From assembly GCA_025450135.1 (NCBI GenBank), contig JANWHZ010000021.1, forward strand, positions 1 to 11,396: DNA of 11,396 nucleotides, written 5' to 3'. This document shows, piece by piece, positions 6,442 through 11,396 of this stretch; position 1 is the first letter of the stretch, and each line of letters starts with the position of its first letter. The position numbers were made by a program, and so were the translations under genes. The notes beneath the pieces are model-generated. The model saw nothing but the letters and a program-made list of their open reading frames with translations. It searched no databases and was not told the DNA's origin. This DNA is from Candidatus Saccharimonadales bacterium. GTDB taxonomy: Bacteria > Patescibacteriota > Saccharimonadia > Saccharimonadales > UBA4665.

Positions 6442-6792
6442 ATGAAGAAAGACTTACATCCAAAGAATTATCGACCGGTCGTATTTCAAGACCTCAACAA
6501 CAACACGACTTATTTGACGCGTTCAACGGTCGCCAGCGATGAGAGAATTACACTCGACGGTATTGAATACCCACTCGTGAAGGTCCATATCTCCGCTAGT
6601 TCGCATCCCTTTTATACCGGCGAGGAGCGCATTGTTGACATCGAAGGTCGCGTTGATCGCTTTAAGGCCCAGACTGCACGTGCCAAAGCCGCCCGCGAAG
6701 CTCGTATGGCCGCTGCGCAGAATCAAGCTAAACGCGCAACTGCCAAGGCAGAGAAAACCGAAAGCAAGAAGTTATCCGACCAAAACCGCTAG
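6442..6792 (+). CDS. rpmE: 50S ribosomal protein bL31, type B
   Basis: A 116-aa large-subunit protein of the central protuberance and intersubunit bridge. The core (1-75) matches type-B bL31: MKKDLHPKNYRPVVFQD, then SSHPFYTGEERIVDIEGRVDRF. It contains no cysteine, so it is the zinc-free (C-) form. Residues 76-116 are an added Ala/Lys/Arg/Glu-rich helical tail, making it longer than the usual 80-90. The ATG lies 12 nt after a consensus -10 and has no Shine-Dalgarno; a terminator follows the gene. The rpmE-prfA-prmC order is common in Gram-positive bacteria. The strong promoter fits the demand for a ribosomal protein. Confidence 0.95.
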   Translation: MKKDLHPKNYRPVVFQDLNNNTTYLTRSTVASDERITLDGIEYPLVKVHISASSHPFYTGEERIVDIEGRVDRFKAQTARAKAAREARMAAAQNQAKRATAKAEKTESKKLSDQNR

Positions 6793-6809
6793 CTAGGTAC
6801 TGTGCTTCA

Positions 6810-6839
6810 GCCACTGCTGCTCATACGGCGGTGGCTTTT
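6810..6839 (+). terminator. Intrinsic terminator after rpmE
   Basis: GCCACTGCTG (6810-6819) pairs with CGGCGGTGGC (6826-6835) through ten base pairs, two of them G-T, around a 6-nt loop, followed by TTTT (6836-6839). It sits 17 nt after the rpmE stop and ends 5 bp before the prfA -10 box, separating rpmE from prfA-prmC transcription. The T-run is short, so some read-through is likely. Confidence 0.7.
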
Positions 6840-6844
6840 GCTTG

Positions 6845-6850
6845 TATAAT
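6845..6850 (+). promoter_or_regulatory. Predicted -10 box of prfA
   Basis: A perfect TATAAT ends 11 nt before the prfA ATG. The expected -35 region falls inside the rpmE terminator hairpin and shows no consensus hexamer, so the promoter may be weak or need an activator. A leader of about 5 nt is predicted. Confidence 0.5.
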
Positions 6851-6861
6851 GCCTAAAAGAT

Positions 6862-7935
6862 ATGGACGACAGAGAATCAAAATTACGTGCTGAATTTACC
6901 GAGTTGGATCAGCAGCTGCAAGATCCAACTATCTTCAGTGAGCCGAAATACCCGAAACTAGCCAGACGCCGCAGCGAACTTGAAGGTATAATCACGCTCT
7001 TTGATAAGCGTGCAAAACTCCTAAACGATAAAGCACAGGCCGAGGCGATGGTTGCAGAATACGGCGGCGAAGGTAGCTCATCCGAGTTGGTGGATATGGC
7101 CGAAGGCGAGTTATCGTTTATCATCCCGGAGCTGCATACTACCGAGAAAGCTATCATTGAAGCGTTAACACCACAGGATCCGAACAATGACCGAGACGTC
7201 ATCATGGAGATCCGCGCTGCTGCCGGCGGTGACGAGTCGAGCCTGTTTGCGGGCGAACTGTACCGCATGTATGCCCGCTGGGCTGAGATTCATGACTATA
7301 AAATAGAACTCATCAGCGAATCGCCGAATGAAGTTGGGGGGTTCAAGGAGATTATCTTTGGTGTTCACGGGCTAAATGCCTATAAGCAGCTGAAGTTTGA
7401 AGCGGGCGTTCACCGCGTCCAACGGGTACCAATCACAGAGAGCCAAGGGCGTATCCATACCTCTACTGCAACAGTGGCGGTACTGCCGGAAGCAGAAGAA
7501 TCAGATATCCAAATCGATCCGAAAGACCTTCGTATTGATGTCTATCATTCGTCGGGTCACGGGGGCCAAAGCGTTAACACGACCGACTCAGCAGTACGTA
7601 TTACCTATCTACCGACGGGTCTTATCGTCACATGCCAAGATGAGAAATCACAGCAGAAGAACAAAGCTAAAGCCATGGAAGTTTTGCGTTCTCGGTTGCT
7701 TCAATTGAAAATTGAGGATGAACAAAAGCAATTGTCCGACTCACGTAAAAAGCTCATCGGCTCCGGCGATCGCAGCGAAAAAATACGTACTTATAACTTT
7801 CCGCAAGATCGTATCACCGATCACCGCATTGGGTATTCGCGTAGCAACATTCCAGGAGCTCTGAATGGCGAGATCGATGACCTCATGGAACATCTCCAGT
7901 CAGCCGAGCATGAAGTTATAGCTCAAGAGGCTTGA
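6862..7935 (+). CDS. prfA: Peptide chain release factor 1
   Basis: A 357-aa class I release factor (E. coli 360) that reads UAA and UAG and triggers peptidyl-tRNA hydrolysis. The catalytic GGQ is at 234-236 (GHGGQSVN). The codon-reading loop has P190-I191-T192, the PxT form of RF1, not the SPF of RF2. The N-terminal helical domain (about 1-100) and the IMEIRAAAGGDESSLFAGEL block (from about 113) are intact. Q236 is the residue methylated by PrmC, encoded immediately downstream. The gene ends in TGA, a codon RF1 does not read, which implies RF2 elsewhere and a standard code. The ATG is 11 nt after a TATAAT and has no Shine-Dalgarno. Confidence 0.97.
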   Translation: MDDRESKLRAEFTELDQQLQDPTIFSEPKYPKLARRRSELEGIITLFDKRAKLLNDKAQAEAMVAEYGGEGSSSELVDMAEGELSFIIPELHTTEKAIIEALTPQDPNNDRDVIMEIRAAAGGDESSLFAGELYRMYARWAEIHDYKIELISESPNEVGGFKEIIFGVHGLNAYKQLKFEAGVHRVQRVPITESQGRIHTSTATVAVLPEAEESDIQIDPKDLRIDVYHSSGHGGQSVNTTDSAVRITYLPTGLIVTCQDEKSQQKNKAKAMEVLRSRLLQLKIEDEQKQLSDSRKKLIGSGDRSEKIRTYNFPQDRITDHRIGYSRSNIPGALNGEIDDLMEHLQSAEHEVIAQEA

Positions 7936-7946
7936 AGAATAAGATA

Positions 7947-8798
7947 ATGAAGCCGCAGGCGCAAATTACTGTCGGCGAGTTTCTTGCGTCTACTATTGCC
8001 CTGCTCTCGCGTGCAGGAATCGCAACTGGCCGGCTTGACGCGCTTGTTTTACTCGAAGACGTATTGGGTCGCGATCGCGCTCAGCTCCTTGCACATCTGG
8101 AAATAGTACTCACTCATACTCAGCAAGTTGCCCTCGCTCGTTTCATCCAGCGCCGCGCTGAACACGAGCCGCTCGCATATATTCGGCAAAAAACCGAGTT
8201 CTATGGCCGAGTATTCTACGTCAACCACCGCGTACTTGAACCACGCCCAGAATCGGAAACGATGATCGACATCCTGCAACATATCGCAACCAATACCGCT
8301 CCAACAGTTGTCGATGTAGGTACTGGCTCAGGTGCGCTTGCTATTACAGCTAAGTTAGAGCTCCCGGGCTCGGAGGTCATTGCAATCGACATCGACGAGA
8401 ACTGCCTCGCGGTAGCGGCACGCAATGCCGATAGATTGCATGCTCCTATTAAACTTATTAAGAGCGACCTTCTGGACGCCGTACCGGCAAAGGTTCTTAA
8501 ACACGCAATACTCCTATGCAACCTTCCATATGTCCCCGATAGTTTTCAAATAAATCCCGCCGCCATGCGTGAGCCACGCCTCGCAATTTTCGGCGGACCG
8601 GATGGGCTTAATCTTTATCGGCAACTCTTCGCCTACATAAAATCAGCTAACAATAAACCTGCCTATGTCCTCACTGAAGCGATGCCACCCCAGCATGACG
8701 AGCTCAATTCAATCGCACTCGGTGCCGGCTTTGTGCTCGCTCGCAGCCAAGATTTTATTCAGTGCTTTAAAATGGCAACTGATAATTCTGCGTCGTAG
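7947..8798 (+). CDS. prmC: Peptide chain release factor N5-glutamine methyltransferase
   Basis: A SAM-dependent enzyme that methylates the GGQ glutamine of release factors; its target RF1 is encoded just upstream. From ATG 7947 it has 283 aa, near the usual 280. Visible parts are an N-terminal helical release-factor-binding domain (1-75), PLAYIRQKTEFYGRVFYVN leading to EPRPESE, the SAM site VVDVGTGSGALAIT (from about 123), and AIDIDENCLAVAARNA. The catalytic NPPY motif reads NLPY (N192, L193, P194, Y195), confirmed as AAC CTT CCA TAT. A TTG at 7932 overlapping the prfA stop (TTGA) is an alternative start adding five residues; neither start has a good Shine-Dalgarno and ATG is preferred. Its last 32 nt overlap the 3' end of convergent htrA. 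RF1 and PrmC being adjacent supports the call over other methyltransferases such as KsgA. Confidence 0.92.
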   Translation: MKPQAQITVGEFLASTIALLSRAGIATGRLDALVLLEDVLGRDRAQLLAHLEIVLTHTQQVALARFIQRRAEHEPLAYIRQKTEFYGRVFYVNHRVLEPRPESETMIDILQHIATNTAPTVVDVGTGSGALAITAKLELPGSEVIAIDIDENCLAVAARNADRLHAPIKLIKSDLLDAVPAKVLKHAILLCNLPYVPDSFQINPAAMREPRLAIFGGPDGLNLYRQLFAYIKSANNKPAYVLTEAMPPQHDELNSIALGAGFVLARSQDFIQCFKMATDNSAS

Positions 8799-10110
8799 TA
8801 CCTGAGTTGTTCGGCGTCGAATCTGGCTCGGCCTCAAGCGTCACGTTGACATTGATGGTCTTGCCGTTTCGAATTACGGTCAGGTTAACTTGCTGACCGA
8901 TCTTGTCCTGGCTAATAACTGAAGTCAAACTATTGTTCTGGTCGATCGCTTGCCCATCTACTTTAGTAATAACATCGCCCTGTTTGAGCCCTGCTTTATC
9001 TGCGGGGCCTCCCGAAACGATCGGATCCTGACCAATAATAGTAGCGGACGGAATCCATGCACCACTACTGACATCCAGCCCGTACTGCTGAACCACATCA
9101 TTGGTGAGCGGTATATAGTAGACCCCAAGCCAGGGCTGCTGAAGCTTGCCAGAGGATTCAACTTGATCAACCAGACCTTTCACGTCGTTGATAGGAATCG
9201 CAAAGCCAATATTCTGGGCATTGCCGGCAATCGCCGTATTTATGCCGATGACTTGACCGTTTAGATTGACTAGTGGGCCGCCAGAGTTACCCTCGTTGAT
9301 TGCAGCATCGGTTTGAAACAAGTTATCGAGATTTTCAGCATTTTGGCCTGTACCCTGACTGCTCGCCTGGACGCTCCGTCCATAACCGGAGATGATACCT
9401 GAGGTAACCGTATTTTGGAATTGACCGAGCGCGTTGCCGATCGCTACAACAGAGTCACCAACTTGGACTTTACTGGAATCACCGATTGTCGCCGGTGTCA
9501 GCGTCTTGCCCTCGGCATTATTGATCTTCAAGAAGGCAATATCTAGGCTGCTACTTTGACTCGTCCGTCCGACAACTGACACGTCTTTGAGTTCGGTGCC
9601 GTCAGATAAGGTCACGCTCACATTCGTGGTGCCGTCAGGCACTACGTGTCGGTTGGTAATAATTAGACCACCATCGGTAATGATAATACCCGTTCCAGCG
9701 CTCTGTTCGGACTGTGGCAACCCGAACCCAAAGTAACCACTATTTTGCGACGTACTAGTTACATTCACTGACACGACACTTGGACCAACAGTCTTTGCGA
9801 TAGTGTTGATAAGCTGGCTTTCACTAGTGACGATTTGCTTTTGCGCAGTAGTTGAACCGTTCAGTACGGTATTATCATTGGCCCGTGATGCACCAAACCA
9901 CCCGGCACCGAAACCTACCAGCGCGCTAGCAACCACACCAACTACGACGATTCTCGCCGTCGCACTAAACTGCGGTAGCTGCTTTGGCAGCTTTGCTTTT
10001 GCCCAGTTCCAAGCCGGCAAACTGCCCAGCGGCGCCGTCAACGGCCGCGAAGATACGCTATGTTCACGTATATCACCAGCCGATCCATCCACTGCCGTGT
10101 CTTTAGCCAT
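8767..10110 (-). CDS. htrA: HtrA/DegP-family membrane-anchored serine protease with one PDZ domain
   Basis: A 447-aa protein. Residues 1-52 are a polar, probably cytoplasmic tail; 53-74 form one membrane helix (IVVVGVVASALVGFGAGWF) with no signal-cleavage site, so the protease faces outward. The trypsin-like domain (about 98-312) has an intact triad: H155 in TNRHVV, D190 in SLDIAFLKI and S276 in NEGNSGGPL. A single PDZ domain follows (about 325-425, GGPADKAGLKQGDVI), then a Thr/Asn/Ser-rich tail. One TM plus one PDZ resembles DegS and Gram-positive HtrA more than periplasmic DegP. Its likely role is degrading misfolded exported proteins or starting a proteolytic signal. It has the best Shine-Dalgarno here (AGGAGG at 10122-10117, 6 nt spacing) and lies 14 nt after the 252-aa membrane gene, so the two form an operon. 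Confidence 0.95.
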   Translation of the reverse strand: MAKDTAVDGSAGDIREHSVSSRPLTAPLGSLPAWNWAKAKLPKQLPQFSATARIVVVGVVASALVGFGAGWFGASRANDNTVLNGSTTAQKQIVTSESQLINTIAKTVGPSVVSVNVTSTSQNSGYFGFGLPQSEQSAGTGIIITDGGLIITNRHVVPDGTTNVSVTLSDGTELKDVSVVGRTSQSSSLDIAFLKINNAEGKTLTPATIGDSSKVQVGDSVVAIGNALGQFQNTVTSGIISGYGRSVQASSQGTGQNAENLDNLFQTDAAINEGNSGGPLVNLNGQVIGINTAIAGNAQNIGFAIPINDVKGLVDQVESSGKLQQPWLGVYYIPLTNDVVQQYGLDVSSGAWIPSATIIGQDPIVSGGPADKAGLKQGDVITKVDGQAIDQNNSLTSVISQDKIGQQVNLTVIRNGKTINVNVTLEAEPDSTPNNSGTTTQNYQLPF

Positions 10111-10116
10111 TCACCA

Positions 10117-10122
10117 CCTCCT
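10117..10122 (-). promoter_or_regulatory. Strong Shine-Dalgarno of htrA
   Basis: A full AGGAGG on the minus strand lies 6 nt before the htrA ATG, within the 14-nt gap after the upstream stop. It fixes the htrA start and contrasts with the absence of such sites at the promoter-proximal genes. Confidence 0.85.
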
Positions 10123-10124
10123 AT

Positions 10125-10883
10125 TTAAACTACTTTGTCGCCCCAGTCCGAGAACGTCAAGATAATAATGAGTACAGCCACAATTATAAATATAAACTGT
10201 CGCCGTACGCCGCTGCTAAGTCGATCTGTGTGATCAAGATAGTACAGCGCCGCTAACCCATAACCTACCATACTCAATATGAGAGTAGGCTGAGCAATCA
10301 GTCCATAGAATAATAGCCAGTGACCAAGGATCCACATTAATGCGGCTCCGAAATACGCCCATAAGAATGACAGTAACTTTGCATATGGCTCATCGAAATT
10401 ATCAAAGAAATGGCGTGCCGATACGTAACAGATTACCGCCGTTATAAAAATAAGCCCGGCAAGCGGCCCATCTGCCCAAACAAGAAATAAAGCCATCAAG
10501 CCCGCCAGCTGCGCCAATAATGCTTGGGCGGCAACCAGTGCCGTGCTTGTTGCTGGCTTCAACACTACCAGCCAAGCAGCATACAGCATAGTCCATAGGA
10601 TCTGCGTATATCCAGAGGGGCTGTTGGCTATAAATATGACGGCTGATAGCCCAATCGTTATGTCCACAGCGTTCGCTCGGAGATTAGCTATCCAAAACCG
10701 AGGGCGTACAGCAAACATGCGCCACTTAGTGAGCAGCACCAACGCTAGTGCAATCTCTACGAATGCGCCTTCGAGTCTAACTAATACAAGTAGAACAAGC
10801 GGCAGCACCAACTGCAGCCCTACATGAAGCAGCTGCGAAAATCCCTGCGCCGGTTTAATCCGGTCCACGAGCAGTCTCATCAT
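10125..10883 (-). CDS. Polytopic membrane protein of unknown function (252 aa)
   Basis: I do not recognise the family. The protein has about eight or nine hydrophobic segments (roughly 18-38, 40-54, 72-88, 94-110, 115-137, 139-158, 168-193, 198-215, 228-245). It has few charged loops, no signal peptide and no clear catalytic motif; aromatic pairs such as RHFFDNFDEP between helices 6 and 7 and LYYLDHTDRL near 212-221 stand out. It lies 14 nt before htrA in the same direction and so may be a partner or substrate of that protease, or merely co-transcribed. A perfect TATAAT ends 11 nt before its first ATG. Two ATGs stand in tandem; the first is taken as start because it best fits the -10 spacing seen at other genes here. 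Confidence 0.8.
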   Translation of the reverse strand: MMRLLVDRIKPAQGFSQLLHVGLQLVLPLVLLVLVRLEGAFVEIALALVLLTKWRMFAVRPRFWIANLRANAVDITIGLSAVIFIANSPSGYTQILWTMLYAAWLVVLKPATSTALVAAQALLAQLAGLMALFLVWADGPLAGLIFITAVICYVSARHFFDNFDEPYAKLLSFLWAYFGAALMWILGHWLLFYGLIAQPTLILSMVGYGLAALYYLDHTDRLSSGVRRQFIFIIVAVLIIILTFSDWGDKVV

Positions 10884-10894
10884 CGTTGACTTTC

Positions 10895-10900
10895 ATTATA
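10895..10900 (-). promoter_or_regulatory. Predicted -10 box of the 252-aa membrane gene and htrA
   Basis: A perfect TATAAT on the minus strand ends 11 nt before the ATG. The hexamer 17 bp upstream (TATGCA) matches the -35 consensus at three positions. It heads a two-gene unit with htrA. A near-leaderless mRNA is predicted. Confidence 0.5.
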
Positions 10901-10991
10901 CCGGCCCCTCTCCTACTTGCATAGGATGTAACCAACTAGCTGCATAGTACTAGCACTATATGAAAAGTCTTCTGACTAGGACAAGAATACC

Positions 10992-11021
10992 ATGGCAGTT
11001 CTCAGGTTTTGCAGGTACAAT
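10992..11021 (+). promoter_or_regulatory. Predicted lepB promoter
   Basis: TACAAT (11016-11021) ends 11 nt before the lepB ATG. ATGGCA (10992-10997) matches four of six -35 positions at an 18-bp spacing. The rest of the 149-bp divergent gap (10884-11032) is AT-rich with short dyads such as TAGTACTA but no other feature I can name. Confidence 0.5.
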
Positions 11022-11032
11022 CATAGAAGTCT

Positions 11033-11396
11033 ATGAACGAAAAACCCAACACAAAGTCAGATGAGTTCATCACGCTGCCGCCTAAGGAGCCGCGTCGCAA
11101 AATGCAAACCTTGCAGCCCTCGCCGTTGAAAGATCTGCTGTCCATCATGGTAGTCTTCATAGCGGCAATCATCCTGGCACTCGGGCTTATTACTTTTGTT
11201 TTCCAGTCATATCAGGTGGACGGCCCAAGCATGCAAAATACTTTGCAAAACAACGACCGCTTGATCGTATGGAAAGTACCACGCACCTGGGCTCGGATCA
11301 CCCATCAGGAATATGTGCCTGACCGTGGGGATATTATTATCTTTACAGAGAATAATTTGGCGCAGTACGGCCAAACAGACGTCAAGCAACTAGTTA
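11033..11396 (+). CDS. lepB: Signal peptidase I, C-terminus beyond window edge
   Basis: The first 121 residues of a type I signal peptidase, which removes signal peptides from exported proteins at the outer face of the cytoplasmic membrane. A charged, Pro-rich cytoplasmic tail (1-36) is followed by one membrane helix (about 37-58) and the catalytic box B, VDGPSMQNTL, with nucleophile S66. The usual SMxPTL has Asn for Pro (N69). RGDIIIF (98-104) fits the next conserved block, and the frame ends at KQLV, just before where the KR motif holding the general-base lysine should lie. No Shine-Dalgarno; the ATG is 11 nt after a TACAAT. There is no other start upstream in frame that fits. Confidence 0.92.
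   Translation, partial: MNEKPNTKSDEFITLPPKEPRRKMQTLQPSPLKDLLSIMVVFIAAIILALGLITFVFQSYQVDGPSMQNTLQNNDRLIVWKVPRTWARITHQEYVPDRGDIIIFTENNLAQYGQTDVKQLV

Noticed and set aside
8049..8521. Minus-strand open frames opposite prmC
   Set aside because: They are antisense to a conserved methyltransferase, with no upstream signals and no family resemblance.
11207..11389. Minus-strand 60-aa open frame opposite lepB
   Set aside because: It lies inside the signal peptidase coding region and shows no motif.
1..11396. CRISPR array, tRNA, insertion sequence or phage defence cassette
   Set aside because: I saw no spaced direct repeats, cloverleaf-like sequence, transposase or defence-type domains; the CPBP (Abi) name alone is not evidence of phage defence.
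1..11396. UGA recoded to glycine as in Gracilibacteria or Absconditabacteria
   Set aside because: No conserved gene is interrupted by in-frame TGA, and prfA ends at TGA where the protein family ends.

Overview
This window is a run of conserved housekeeping genes from a small-genome bacterium that uses the standard genetic code. The best guess is a Patescibacteria/CPR member close to Candidatus Saccharibacteria (TM7). The signs are a short EF-Ts (198 aa), a type-B bL31 with a basic tail, and translation-plus-prenyl gene order lacking pyrH, cdsA and dxr from their usual places. No reading frame is interrupted by UGA, and prfA itself ends in TGA, so the UGA-recoding phyla (Gracilibacteria, Absconditabacteria) are unlikely. 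The lineage is an inference from gene content; no rRNA or other marker is present to settle it.

Layout. The left half (1-6217) is transcribed leftward. From the rpsB promoter near 6355-6383 the order is rpsB, tsf, an unrecognised 139-aa gene, frr, a trans-polyprenyl diphosphate synthase and uppS (overlapping by one base). A weak terminator follows, then rseP (site-2 protease) with its own promoter, overlapped at its 3' end by a CPBP-family membrane protease cut by the window edge. A 224-bp divergent promoter region (6218-6441) is rich in dyad symmetry. Rightward from it come rpmE (bL31), a terminator, prfA (RF1) and prmC (RF1 glutamine methyltransferase). prmC converges on and overlaps htrA. 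htrA is transcribed leftward behind a gene for an unrecognised polytopic membrane protein (252 aa). A second divergent intergenic region (10884-11032) leads to lepB (signal peptidase I), cut by the right edge.

How the genes fit together. rpsB, tsf, frr, rpmE, prfA and prmC cover 30S assembly, elongation, termination and recycling. The polyprenyl synthase and UppS form a prenyl-chain elongation pair, presumably making the lipid carrier for cell-wall or glycan assembly. RseP, the CPBP protease, HtrA and LepB all act in or at the membrane, in protein export and quality control.

The most interesting non-gene signal is in the start regions. At five genes (rseP, rpmE, prfA, the 252-aa gene, lepB) a TATAAT or TACAAT box ends only 9-12 nt before the ATG, which predicts leaderless or nearly leaderless mRNAs. 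Most genes inside operons have Shine-Dalgarno sequences, and rpsB alone has a long (about 130 nt) structured leader. I see no tRNA, rRNA, CRISPR, mobile element or obvious defence system, and no strong evidence for a wholly new system. No gene-free stretch exceeds 300 bases.
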